Source: an uncultured Pelagibacteraceae bacterium
GTDB lineage: Bacteria; Pseudomonadota; Alphaproteobacteria; Pelagibacterales; Pelagibacteraceae
Assembly: GCA_902614835.1 (NCBI GenBank)
Contig: CACMMU010000003.1
Location: forward strand, 1-64,000
Direction: 5' to 3'
DNA: 64,000 nucleotides
In this document: piece by piece, positions 41,662-49,468 of the stretch
Layout: every line of letters begins with the position of its first letter
Numbering within the stretch: the first letter of the stretch is position 1
Translations under genes and position numbers: made by a program
The notes under the pieces: model-generated
What the model was told of the DNA's origin: nothing
Seen by the model: the letters and a program-made list of their open reading frames with translations, nothing else
The model's database searches: none

Positions 41662-42882
41662 TTAAATTATTTCAGAAATCTTTTGTCTTCTTCTTATAAT
41701 TTTAATTTTACCTTTTTTCACAATTACTTCTGCAGCAAGAGGTCTTGTATTATAATTAGACGATAAAGAAGATCCATAAGCCCCAACATTTGTAATAGCA
41801 ACAAGATCATTTTCATTCAATAATGAAAAATTTTTGTATTTAACAAAAGTATCTGTGCTTTCACAGATTGGTCCAACGAATTCTACTTTTCCATTTATTT
41901 TTTTCTTTAATTTTAAAACTGGAACGATATCATGTTTAGCATTATATAATGCTGGTCTCATGAAATCATTCATTCCAGCATCTAAAATAATAAAACTTTT
42001 ATTTCCGTTTTTTTTAATAAATACAATTTTTGAAATTAAAGTTCCTGCGTTACCAACAATAAACCTCCCCGGTTCAAAAATTATTTTACAATTTAATTCT
42101 TTTTTAAATTTATTAACTAATTTGGAATAATTTTTTATATCAATTTTCTTTTCGTTATTTTGATAGGGTATACCAAATCCTCCACCAAGATCGATATATT
42201 CAAAATTAATTTGACTTGATTTAATTATTTTGGATAAAACATTTAAAGTTTTCCTATAAGGATCAACCGATCTTATCTGACTTCCAATATGCACGCTCAC
42301 TGCTTTAATTTTTAGATTTTTATACTTACCAAAATTTCTGCAAAACCTTAAAAAGTTTGATTTTGGCAATCCAAATTTACTATCTATTTTACCAGTTGAA
42401 ATTTTAGATAGTGTATTGGCATCTACTCCTGGATTAATTCTAATTCCAATAGACGTTGTTCGTTTCATTTTTCTAGATAGTTTATCAATTAATCTAGCCT
42501 CACTTTCAGACTCAATATTAATTAATAGAACTCTTTTTTGAATAGCAACTTTAAGTTCAGTTTCTGTTTTTCCAACACCAGAAAAAACAATTTTACTAGG
42601 CTTAATTTTTGCTTTTAGTGCTTTCATGAGCTCTCCCTCAGATACTACATCTGCCCCCGAACCTAATCTGCCCAATTCTTTTATAAGAGATACATTTGAA
42701 TTAGACTTTACAGAAAAACAAATTAATGGTTTTACTTTTTTAAAATAACTGGAAAAAGTTTGATAGTTAGCTCTCATTTTTTTATAAGAATAAACATAAA
42801 ATGGAGTAATATTTTTTTTTACAACACTTTTAATAGAAGTATTGTCTATAAATAGATTTTGACCTTTATAAATTAAGCTCAT
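41662..42882 (-). CDS. lysA: diaminopimelate decarboxylase
   Basis: LysA decarboxylates meso-diaminopimelate to lysine with PLP. The 406 residues show the PLP lysine in ICFSVKSNSNVSLIKELG, the GSGADVVSEGEL segment, VSVHIGSQI, the glycine-rich YIDLGGGFGIPY, FEPGRFIVGNAG, the dimer-site cysteine in GPICESTDTF and LVAITNVGAYG. It starts four bases after the small lipoprotein gene. The argH-lipoprotein-lysA order is the classic proteobacterial arrangement. Confidence 0.96.
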   Translation of the reverse strand: MSLIYKGQNLFIDNTSIKSVVKKNITPFYVYSYKKMRANYQTFSSYFKKVKPLICFSVKSNSNVSLIKELGRLGSGADVVSEGELMKALKAKIKPSKIVFSGVGKTETELKVAIQKRVLLINIESESEARLIDKLSRKMKRTTSIGIRINPGVDANTLSKISTGKIDSKFGLPKSNFLRFCRNFGKYKNLKIKAVSVHIGSQIRSVDPYRKTLNVLSKIIKSSQINFEYIDLGGGFGIPYQNNEKKIDIKNYSKLVNKFKKELNCKIIFEPGRFIVGNAGTLISKIVFIKKNGNKSFIILDAGMNDFMRPALYNAKHDIVPVLKLKKKINGKVEFVGPICESTDTFVKYKNFSLLNENDLVAITNVGAYGSSLSSNYNTRPLAAEVIVKKGKIKIIRRRQKISEII

Positions 42883-42886
42883 ATTT

Positions 42887-43000
42887 TTAAGAAATTATAA
42901 TATTTTCAATGTGATTTTTTGATTTATAAATAGGTGCAGATTTTTTTCCACAACTAAATAAAAATATACAAAATAATGAAATAAATAATATCTTTTTCAT
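42887..43000 (-). CDS. lptM: LptM-like small lipoprotein (37 residues)
   Basis: A 37-codon frame begins MKKILFISLFCIFLFSCGKK and continues SAPIYKSKNHIEN before TAA. It has a short hydrophobic signal, a lipobox LFSC with cysteine 17, and directly after it the GKKSAPIY pattern that matches the CGxKGPLY-type opening of LptM (YifL), the small lipoprotein that helps assemble the LPS export channel LptD. The gene start overlaps the argH stop in ATGA and lysA follows after four bases, exactly where lptM sits in other Proteobacteria. It is easy to miss because of its size. Confidence 0.85.
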   Translation of the reverse strand: MKKILFISLFCIFLFSCGKKSAPIYKSKNHIENIIIS

Positions 43001-44382
43001 TTCAGTTCTTTTTTGTATTTTGCAATCATTCTTTTAACATTTTTTGCAGATGTTCCGCCAAAAGATGTTTTTGAATTCATAGAGTTCACCACATCAAACA
43101 TTTTAGGTATATTTATGTTAACCTCTTTAACAAATTTATTTATTTCACCTTTGGAAAGTTGATCCAATCTAATTTTCTTTTTTTCCGCATAATTAACCAA
43201 TTTTGATGAAATACTATAGCCTTTTCTGAAAGGTAGATTTTTTTTCATCGAGAGAAAATCAGCAAAATCAGTGGCAGTCGTGTATCCTTTCTGCGCCATA
43301 TCTCTCATATTATTTTTTTTGGTATTTAAATTTTTAATAAGTTCAATGGCCATCATCAAGCTGTCTTTAAGTGTATCGTAGCTATCAAAAACCAATCCTT
43401 TATCATCTTGAAGATCTTTATAATACGATATTGGCAATCCTTTCATTATAGTTAACATAGAATTTAAATTACCATAATTAATAGCCGTTCTTCCTCTTAT
43501 TAATTCAGCAGGATCCGGATTCTTTTTTTGAGGCATAATAGAAGAGCCTGTTAAAACTTGGTCTTTAAACTCAAGAAAACTAAAAGCTTCAGAGTTAAAA
43601 ATAATAAAGTCTTCTGCTAATCTCGATAAATGCATCGCACAAGTTGCAGCCGCAGATAAGAAGTCAATTGCAAAATCTCTATCCGAAACAGAATCTATTG
43701 AATTATTTGTTGGTTTTTTAAAACCTAGTTTTTTTGCAGTAAATTTTCTATCAATATTAAATGATGTGCCAGCCAGAGCTGCCGAGCCAAGGGGACATTC
43801 ATCAATTAAAAGAATATTATTTAAAAATCTTTTTTTATCCCTATTAAGCATCTCTACGTATGCGAGCAAATAATGTGCAAAAGAAACAGGTTGAGCATTT
43901 TTTAAATGCGTGAAACCTGGCATAACCGTATTGATATTTTTCTCAGCCTTATTCAAAATACATTTGATAAGATCATTTATTGTATCAATAGTATCTTGTG
44001 ATGAGTCTTTTACCCAAATTTTAAAGTCGGTTACAACTTGGTCATTTCTTGACCTCGCGGTATGCAAATAGCCAGCAGACTCCCCAATAATTTGAAATAA
44101 TCTTTTCTCAATATTTTGATGAATATCCTCAAACTGTTCTTTAAATTTAAATTTTTTTTTGCTTATTTCTCTTTCTATTTTTTTAAGACCATTTATTATT
44201 TTAAAACCATCTTTTTTTGGTATTATTTTTTGTTTAATAAGCATTTTTGCATGTACTATTGATGCAAAAATATCTTCTTTATAAAGTCTTTTATCAATAT
44301 TTATGGATGAACCTATCCTTTGGAAATTTTTCGAATTTCCTTTTGTGATTCTATTTGACCAAACTGTTCTATTCTTTTTCAT
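42997..44382 (-). CDS. argH: argininosuccinate lyase
   Basis: ArgH splits argininosuccinate into arginine and fumarate. The 461 residues carry the fumarase/aspartase family signature TGSSIMPQKKNPDPAELIRG, plus GFTHLKNAQPVSFAHYLLAY, LHTARSRNDQV and ALAGTSFNIDR. The last codon overlaps the ATG of the LptM-like gene. The start region faces the divergent serine hydrolase gene 25 bases away, a very small space for two promoters. Confidence 0.97.
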   Translation of the reverse strand: MKKNRTVWSNRITKGNSKNFQRIGSSINIDKRLYKEDIFASIVHAKMLIKQKIIPKKDGFKIINGLKKIEREISKKKFKFKEQFEDIHQNIEKRLFQIIGESAGYLHTARSRNDQVVTDFKIWVKDSSQDTIDTINDLIKCILNKAEKNINTVMPGFTHLKNAQPVSFAHYLLAYVEMLNRDKKRFLNNILLIDECPLGSAALAGTSFNIDRKFTAKKLGFKKPTNNSIDSVSDRDFAIDFLSAAATCAMHLSRLAEDFIIFNSEAFSFLEFKDQVLTGSSIMPQKKNPDPAELIRGRTAINYGNLNSMLTIMKGLPISYYKDLQDDKGLVFDSYDTLKDSLMMAIELIKNLNTKKNNMRDMAQKGYTTATDFADFLSMKKNLPFRKGYSISSKLVNYAEKKKIRLDQLSKGEINKFVKEVNINIPKMFDVVNSMNSKTSFGGTSAKNVKRMIAKYKKELK

Positions 44383-44407
44383 CTTTTTATATGTTAAATC
44401 TATTTAT

Positions 44408-45064
44408 GTGACTTACTCTTTAAATACAACCCTAATAAATCCGAGTTCAAATTCAGCTCCAAAAAATATAGTTATACTTTGTCATGGTTATGGCGGCGAT
44501 GGTAAAGATATTTCGGTTTTGGCTAATTATTGGAAAAATTTTTTACCCGAAACACTATTTGCATGTCCTAACGCACCAGAGATTTGTAAGGTAAATCCCT
44601 CAGGTTTCCAATGGTTTGATCTTATGGATCAAAGCGAGGATGAAATATTATCCAAATCATTAATCGCTGAAAGAAAACTCAATTTATTTATTAGTGAAAT
44701 CGCAAATAAAAATAAAGTTAAGGATAAAGATATAGCACTTGTCGGTTTTAGCCAGGGATGTATGATTTCTCTACAAACCGGCATTAAAAGAAAAAATGAA
44801 ATTGCATGTGTATTAGGTTACTCTGGAAAAGTTATAAATATTGAGCATTTAAAAAAAAATATTAATTCTCGACCTAAAATTTACTTAATGCATGGCGATA
44901 TTGACCAGGTAGTTCCGGTTAACTCTTTACTAGAATCAAAACACTTTTTTGAGCAAAATGATTATCAAATTTCTACTAAAATATTTCAACAATGTGAGCA
45001 CAGAATTCCTAACGAAGGTTTAAGCATAGGTTTAGAATTTTTGAAAAAAAATTTGACTAAATAG
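44408..45064 (+). CDS. phospholipase/carboxylesterase family serine hydrolase
   Basis: An alpha/beta hydrolase of the YpfH/acyl-protein-thioesterase type; it hydrolyses acyl esters, with the natural substrate unknown. The oxyanion-hole block ILCHGYGGDGKDIS, the nucleophile serine in LVGFSQGCMISL, the aspartate in LMHGDIDQVVP and the histidine in CEHRIPNE form a complete triad. I use the GTG at 44408 (218 residues), which gives a family-length protein. An in-frame ATG at 44303 would add 35 residues and place the start inside argH, which is unlikely. Confidence 0.85.
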   Translation: MTYSLNTTLINPSSNSAPKNIVILCHGYGGDGKDISVLANYWKNFLPETLFACPNAPEICKVNPSGFQWFDLMDQSEDEILSKSLIAERKLNLFISEIANKNKVKDKDIALVGFSQGCMISLQTGIKRKNEIACVLGYSGKVINIEHLKKNINSRPKIYLMHGDIDQVVPVNSLLESKHFFEQNDYQISTKIFQQCEHRIPNEGLSIGLEFLKKNLTK

Positions 45065-45124
45065 CCAGATTACTGCAACAAAATTATAACTTGATATTTT
45101 TTTTCTATCGCGTTAGCATTTATT

Positions 45125-45694
45125 ATGATCATAGCTTCAACAGAAAAAATACCTTTAGAAAAATGTCCTGCACTTGTCCTTAATGCAGACTTCAGGCCTT
45201 TAAGTTATTACCCATTATCGCTTTGGTGCTGGCAAGATGCTGTAAAATCTGTTTTTTTAGATAGAGTTAGTATTGTTTCAACTTATGAAAGAAAAGTTCG
45301 TAGCCCATCATTTGAAATGAGTCTACCAAGTGTAATTGCTTTAAAAAGTTTTATAAAGCCGTCAGAACATCCAAATTTCACAAGATTTAATGTATTCCTA
45401 AGAGACAAGTTTGCTTGCCAATATTGTGGAGCAAAGAAAGATTTAACTTTCGACCATCTTCTTCCCAAATCAAAAGGTGGAGTTACAGATTGGGAAAATG
45501 TTGTTACTGCTTGCTCAACATGTAATGTAAGGAAGGGCGGTAAGCTTTATAATAAATGTGATTTAAAATTAATAAAAAAACCATTTATTCCAACAGTTGA
45601 TGATCTTCACAAAAATGGAAGAAATTTTCCTCCAAATTTTTTACATGAAAGCTGGATGGATTATCTATATTGGGATATAGAATTAGAACCTTAA
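45125..45694 (+). CDS. HNH endonuclease family protein
   Basis: A 189-residue protein with an N-terminal region (LVLNADFRPLSYYPLSLWCWQDA) that is conserved in a stand-alone HNH family widespread in Alphaproteobacteria, and a C-terminal HNH domain: zinc pair CQYCG, catalytic block LTFDHLLPKSKGG, then WENVVTACSTCNVRKGGK. It is a single chromosomal gene without intein, phage or restriction partner nearby, so a housekeeping role in DNA repair or processing is more plausible than mobility; the role is not established here. Its TAA abuts the convergent coq7 stop. Confidence 0.88.
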   Translation: MIIASTEKIPLEKCPALVLNADFRPLSYYPLSLWCWQDAVKSVFLDRVSIVSTYERKVRSPSFEMSLPSVIALKSFIKPSEHPNFTRFNVFLRDKFACQYCGAKKDLTFDHLLPKSKGGVTDWENVVTACSTCNVRKGGKLYNKCDLKLIKKPFIPTVDDLHKNGRNFPPNFLHESWMDYLYWDIELEP

Positions 45695-46228
45695 TTAAAT
45701 CTTCTCAGAAACTTTTATAGCTACTTTTGAAGTATTTTGTATTATTTTGTCTAATACAAAATAGAGACCTCTTTTTGTTGCTCCTTCATCATACGCTATA
45801 TTTTTATGTTCATCCTCATCTTCTCTAAATTTTTTTATAGATTTTTTCAAATCTTTTTCGTCATCACCAAGCTTATCTAATTGATTTTTATAGTGATCGC
45901 ATATGACTTCTTCAACTGAGGCTGTACAAAGCATCGCAGCTTTTTGACCAAGCATAGTTGTTCCAAAACCAAGAGTAACTCCAAGCAAGTCCCATAGAGG
46001 CAAAAATATTGTCGGTTTTATATTTCTTTTTTGGATTTCTTTATCAAAATAATTAAAGTGTTCTTTTTCATGTTCTTTCATTTCCTCAATTAATTTCTTT
46101 AATTTTTCATCTTTTTTAAAAGTGTTTAAAGCTAGTAATTGTCCTTCATAGATTTTAATCGCACCCCTCTCACCAGCATGGTCAACTCTTATGATTTCTT
46201 CCAATGTTTTTTTATTTGTTGTTTTCAT
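45695..46228 (-). CDS. coq7: ubiquinone biosynthesis hydroxylase COQ7 (demethoxyubiquinone hydroxylase)
   Basis: COQ7 hydroxylates the quinone ring in a late step of ubiquinone synthesis, using a carboxylate-bridged di-iron centre at the membrane. The 177 residues contain the iron-ligand motifs VDHAGERGAIKIYEGQ, MKEHEKEHFNYF, ASVEEVICDHY and FREDEDEHKNIAYDEGA, which give the two ExxH-type sites expected for the ferritin-like fold. The start overlaps the dsbB end by 17 bases. It supports a ubiquinone-based respiratory chain, matching the sdh genes. Confidence 0.93.
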   Translation of the reverse strand: MKTTNKKTLEEIIRVDHAGERGAIKIYEGQLLALNTFKKDEKLKKLIEEMKEHEKEHFNYFDKEIQKRNIKPTIFLPLWDLLGVTLGFGTTMLGQKAAMLCTASVEEVICDHYKNQLDKLGDDEKDLKKSIKKFREDEDEHKNIAYDEGATKRGLYFVLDKIIQNTSKVAIKVSEKI

Positions 46229-46694
46229 AATTTCTAAATAATTTTAAGAATATAACGAATAATACTAAGGAAAAAATGGTATTTATTGATGCAAGTGACA
46301 AACCAAAAACCCGAAAAGTAACAGTTTTGCAGCTTACAGCGTTATTACCCAATTGTTTTAAAAGATCTTCTGTCGAGAAATTTTGATCTAAACTACCAAC
46401 TTCACAAACTAAGGATTCATTAAAAAAACCTTGCTCAATACCAAAATGATAAAAAGCAACAATAGATCCAACCAAAGATACTAAAGAAAGCAATAGCAAA
46501 GAAATTTTAATATATCTTTTTATAATAATTATATTCAAGATTATAAAAATTGAAATAAAGTACGGAAAACGTTGGTAAATACAAAGTTTGCAAGGTTTAT
46601 GTCCAAGACCATACTCTATCGTATAAGCTGAAAAAACTGATAGTATCAAAAGGGACAAAATTGATAACAAAGTTATATTTGTATTTTTTTTCAT
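46212..46694 (-). CDS. dsbB: disulfide bond formation protein DsbB
   Basis: DsbB reoxidises DsbA and passes electrons to ubiquinone. The 160-residue protein has four hydrophobic helices, the first periplasmic disulfide in HKPCKLCIYQRFPYF, and a second pair of cysteines in ESLVCEVG and NAVSCKTV on the long second loop. The loop continues with a hydrophobic tail similar to alphaproteobacterial DsbB homologues. It is four bases downstream of the yqaA-type gene and overlaps coq7, whose product helps make the quinone it uses. Confidence 0.9.
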   Translation of the reverse strand: MKKNTNITLLSILSLLILSVFSAYTIEYGLGHKPCKLCIYQRFPYFISIFIILNIIIIKRYIKISLLLLSLVSLVGSIVAFYHFGIEQGFFNESLVCEVGSLDQNFSTEDLLKQLGNNAVSCKTVTFRVFGLSLASINTIFSLVLFVIFLKLFRNYENNK

Positions 46695-46697
46695 TTT

Positions 46698-47294
46698 TTA
46701 CTTTAATACAAAATAAATTCCGCCAGCTATAATTAAAATAAATAATGTTATAATAATTGACCATTTGGCACCCTCTTTTTCAAGAAAAGGACCAAATTTT
46801 TGACCAAACTTGTAAGTTAAAAAAGCTACTAGAAAAAATCTAGAACCTCTTGTTAAAACACAAATAATTATAAAAAAAACAATATTAAAATGAATAAAAC
46901 CACTTGAGATAGTTAGAAGTTTGAATGGTAATGGTGTGAAGCCAGCAGTAACAAGTATTCCCAACCAAGAAAAAAAACCGCCCTTTGTAGAAAATTTATC
47001 TTTTAAAAAATTAGGATTTTCGTATCCATATAACTCAAATATCTTTATTCCTATTTCATTAAAAAAAACATAGCCAATTAAATAACCAAAAAGTGCACCT
47101 AAAACAGAAAAAATAGTCGCAATTATAGCTATACGAATAAACTCATTTTTTTTTGCAACAACCATTGGAATTATCATTACATCTGGCGGTATAGGAAAAA
47201 AAGAACTCTCAATAAATGACTCAAAAGCTAAAAGTGGTTTTGCGTATTTATGACCAGCCCAAGAAACACACTTATCGTATATTTTTTTAATCAT
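46698..47294 (-). CDS. YqaA family DedA-like membrane protein
   Basis: A 198-residue protein of the DedA/SNARE-associated superfamily, YqaA branch; relatives are implicated in flipping lipid carriers, but the role of this branch is not established. Signs are the re-entrant-loop motif SSFFPIPPDVMIIPMVV near residue 30, FGYLIGYVFFNEIG, and the second arm VTAGFTPLPFKLLTISSGF, with five or so membrane helices. It is the first gene of a minus-strand run with dsbB and coq7, divergent from tRNA-Leu. Confidence 0.88.
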   Translation of the reverse strand: MIKKIYDKCVSWAGHKYAKPLLAFESFIESSFFPIPPDVMIIPMVVAKKNEFIRIAIIATIFSVLGALFGYLIGYVFFNEIGIKIFELYGYENPNFLKDKFSTKGGFFSWLGILVTAGFTPLPFKLLTISSGFIHFNIVFFIIICVLTRGSRFFLVAFLTYKFGQKFGPFLEKEGAKWSIIITLFILIIAGGIYFVLK

Positions 47295-47302
47295 TTTTTT
47301 TG

Positions 47303-47331
47303 TTGCGTCTTAAATTAATTCAAAACATAAT
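47303..47331 (+). promoter_or_regulatory. candidate tRNA-Leu promoter
   Basis: TTGCGT (47303-47308) and CATAAT (47326-47331) lie 17 bases apart on the plus strand. The -10 box overlaps the left half of the 22-base palindrome, so the start would fall inside the palindrome or just after it, some 20 bases before the mature tRNA. Moderate match only. Confidence 0.4.
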
Positions 47332-47348
47332 GTTTGTACAAACATTAT
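47327..47348. repeat. perfect 22-base palindrome upstream of tRNA-Leu
   Basis: The half-site ATAATGTTTGT is followed immediately by its exact reverse complement. It ends 13 bases before the mature tRNA 5' end, between the divergent yqaA-type gene and the tRNA, and overlaps the best -10 candidate. It could be an operator or form a hairpin in the tRNA precursor. Confidence 0.6.
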
Positions 47349-47361
47349 TTAAGAGGGATGT

Positions 47362-47448
47362 GGGCGAATGGTGGAACTGGTAGACGCGTTGGATTCAAAA
47401 TCCAATGGTAGCAATATCTTGAGAGTTCGAGTCTCTCTTCGCCCACCA
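47362..47448 (+). tRNA. tRNA-Leu (anticodon CAA), CCA encoded
   Basis: The acceptor arm GGGCGAA pairs with TTCGCCC, followed by discriminator A and an encoded CCA. The D arm contains GGTGGAACTGGTAGACGC, the anticodon stem is TTGGA/TCCAA around the loop TTCAAAA (anticodon CAA at 47396-47398), a long class II variable arm follows, and the T arm is GAGAG-TTCGAGT-CTCTC. All features fit a leucine tRNA reading UUG. The next coding start is only five bases after the CCA. Confidence 0.97.
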
Positions 47449-47453
47449 AAAAG

Positions 47454-49136
47454 ATGGAATTATCAAAAATAAATAGTTTAGTTGAATTATATTTTATAAA
47501 ATCCGCAGAAGTTGATGGTAAAAGACCATTTTTAAAATGGCTGAAACCAAATAAACCTACTTATAAATGGGAAGATATAACAGAGGGAATTTATAAAATT
47601 TCAAATAAAATTAAATCTTTAATAAATGAGGGTGACAGATGTTTGATTTTATCAGAGAACAGACCTTATTGGCTGATGTCTGATATATCAGTAATGAATG
47701 CAGGGGGCATATCAGTCCCAATATTTACAACTTATTCATCGAATGATTATGAATATATTTTTAATGATTGCAAACCATCGCTTATTATTGTTTCAAATAA
47801 TAATGAATTTAAAAAAATAAAAAATTATATAAATCTTGAAACTCAAAAAATAATATCTTTTGAAAAAATTGAAGGAAAAAGTTTATTATTACAAGATATT
47901 TTAAATGAGGAAAATTTTCAAAAAAATATCAATAAAAATTTAAAAAGAAATATGCCCGCTTGTATTATTTATACTTCTGGGACCTCAGGTAACCCTAAAG
48001 GAGTTATTTTGAGCCACGGAGGTATATTAGCAAATTGTGAGGGTGCTTTAGAATTATTAAACCCATTAATCCGAAAAAAAGATCCAATATTTTTAACGTG
48101 GCTACCTCTTTCACACTCATACGAACATGCTGTTCAATTCATTCAAATTTTACTTGGGGCTAAAGTTTTTTACGCAGAAAGTTTAGAAAAACTCATATCA
48201 AATATGTCTTTAGCAAAACCCACTATCATGACTGCTGTTCCAAGATTTTATCAAAATTTATTTAATAAAATAAATGCTAATTTTAAAAAGCAGTCTGGCT
48301 TTAAAAAATTGATTATTGAAAAAACATTAGACTTAGGAAAAAAGGTACTTAAAAAAGAACCCTTAAAAACTAATGAAAAAATAATAAATTTTTTATGTCA
48401 AATTCTAGTAAGAAAAAAAATCCAAAAACAATTTGGCGGAAATTTGCAGGCTTTTGTTTCGGGTGGAGGTGCATTGGATAAAAATGTTGGAGAATTTTTA
48501 AATGCAGTCGGTTTACCGACTTTGCAAGGCTATGGATTGACCGAAACTTCGCCTGTAGTCAGTTGTAACTTACCAGGAAATATTAAAGTTGAAACTGTAG
48601 GACCTCCCTTTAAGACAAATCAGGTTAAAATAGCAGATGATGGTGAAATTTTAGTAAAAGGAGAAAATGTAATGTTGGGATATTGGAATAAACAAAAAGA
48701 AACAGATGAAATAATTCAAAATGGATGGCTGCATACTGGTGATATTGGAGAAATAGATGCTACAGGATGTTTAAAAATTACTGATAGAAAAAAAGATATA
48801 ATTGTTAGTCATGGCGGAGATAATATTTCTCCAAGTAAAATAGAAAACTTTTTTTGCAACAATGAAAAAATTAAACAATGTCTAGTCTATGGAGACAAAA
48901 AAAATTATCTTGTCGCTTTAATTGTAGTAGATAAAAATGCAAAAGATTATACAACTATAAGAAGTATTGTAGATAATTTGAATAAAAGTTTGTCAATTTT
49001 AGAAAAAGTTAAAAAATTTAAGCTAATCGATGAAGAGTTTACAATCGACAATGGACTAATGACACCAACGTTGAAATTAAAAAGAAAAAAGATTATCGAA
49101 AAATATAAACAAGATTTAGAAAAACTTTATAGTTAG
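47454..49136 (+). CDS. long-chain acyl-CoA synthetase (AMP-forming, FAA1/FadD15 type)
   Basis: An adenylate-forming ligase that activates fatty acids to acyl-CoA. The 560 residues contain the P-loop-like A3 motif CIIYTSGTSGNPKGVILSHGG (two blocks), the LTWLPLSHSYEH block of the long-chain subfamily, the A5 motif LQGYGLTETSPVV, GWLHTGDIGEI and the DRKKDIIVSHGGDNISP hinge. The ATG at 47454 is five bases after the tRNA 3' end, so its mRNA is probably made by cleavage of a tRNA-mRNA transcript or starts inside the tRNA gene. A later start is possible but would cut the N-terminus of the family. Chain-length preference is unknown. Confidence 0.9.
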   Translation: MELSKINSLVELYFIKSAEVDGKRPFLKWLKPNKPTYKWEDITEGIYKISNKIKSLINEGDRCLILSENRPYWLMSDISVMNAGGISVPIFTTYSSNDYEYIFNDCKPSLIIVSNNNEFKKIKNYINLETQKIISFEKIEGKSLLLQDILNEENFQKNINKNLKRNMPACIIYTSGTSGNPKGVILSHGGILANCEGALELLNPLIRKKDPIFLTWLPLSHSYEHAVQFIQILLGAKVFYAESLEKLISNMSLAKPTIMTAVPRFYQNLFNKINANFKKQSGFKKLIIEKTLDLGKKVLKKEPLKTNEKIINFLCQILVRKKIQKQFGGNLQAFVSGGGALDKNVGEFLNAVGLPTLQGYGLTETSPVVSCNLPGNIKVETVGPPFKTNQVKIADDGEILVKGENVMLGYWNKQKETDEIIQNGWLHTGDIGEIDATGCLKITDRKKDIIVSHGGDNISPSKIENFFCNNEKIKQCLVYGDKKNYLVALIVVDKNAKDYTTIRSIVDNLNKSLSILEKVKKFKLIDEEFTIDNGLMTPTLKLKRKKIIEKYKQDLEKLYS

Positions 49137-49266
49137 AAAAAATTTAATTTTTTTCAGAAATTTAATTAAAATCGTTGGTATTGCTCGTTTTTTTTAATTA
49201 AATATTTATTTTATATTAAAAAATAATTTTAATTAATTTTTTTCAAATTTGTTATTTAATTTGTAT

Positions 49267-49298
49267 TTGACATCTTTGTAAAAAAACTTAAATATAAA
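49267..49298 (+). promoter_or_regulatory. candidate promoter for the small basic protein gene
   Basis: TTGACA (49267-49272) is a perfect -35 box. The best -10 matches are TATAAA at 49293 (20-base spacing, long) or the AT-rich AAATAT at 49290 (17-base spacing). The region lies in the 208-base gap after the acyl-CoA synthetase, which otherwise holds only AT-rich sequence with T-runs. Confidence 0.4.
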
Positions 49299-49345
49299 AT
49301 TATTAAACGAATCACTAAGATTTGTTTTCAAAAAGGGAGATAAAG

Positions 49346-49417
49346 ATGGCAAAAAGACGTAAAAAGAAAAAAGGAAAGAAAAAGAAAGCTAAAAAAAGAA
49401 GAAGAAGAAGAAGATAA
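49346..49417 (+). CDS. 23-residue Lys/Arg-rich protein, function unknown
   Basis: A short frame of 23 codons and TAA encodes Met-Ala, then only Lys and Arg apart from Gly10 and Ala15; it starts MAKRRKKKKG and ends with six Arg encoded by six AGA codons. An AAAAGGGAGA ribosome-binding site lies at the right distance upstream, a perfect -35 box lies 75 bases upstream, and a strong terminator lies 14 bases after the stop. Twenty of the 23 residues are basic. Comparable tiny basic proteins are eL41/AURKAIP1-like and bTHX ribosomal proteins or protamine-like DNA binders; none can be assigned. Its own signals make it a probable real gene. Confidence 0.7.
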   Translation: MAKRRKKKKGKKKKAKKRRRRRR

Positions 49418-49430
49418 ATAGTTTTCTTAA

Positions 49431-49468
49431 AACGCCCTTTCCAAATCTCACGGAAGGGGCGTTTTTTT
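49431..49468 (+). terminator. strong intrinsic terminator after the small basic protein gene
   Basis: AACGCCCTTTCC (49431-49442) pairs with GGAAGGGGCGTT (49452-49463) in a 12-base stem with one G-U pair and a nine-base loop, followed by a T-run to 49468. The carD stop on the other strand lies in the T-run, so the hairpin can also act at the end of the minus-strand transcript, although the minus-strand T-run is only four long. Confidence 0.9.

Noticed and set aside
44303-44407. 35-residue N-terminal extension of the serine hydrolase from an ATG inside argH
   Set aside because: The added residues are antisense to the argH N-terminus, and the family-length protein begins at the GTG at 44408.
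45091-45119. TTGATA-17-TAGCAT as a leaderless promoter of the HNH gene
   Set aside because: The -10 match is poor and the AT-rich gap offers several alternatives, so no single promoter can be supported.
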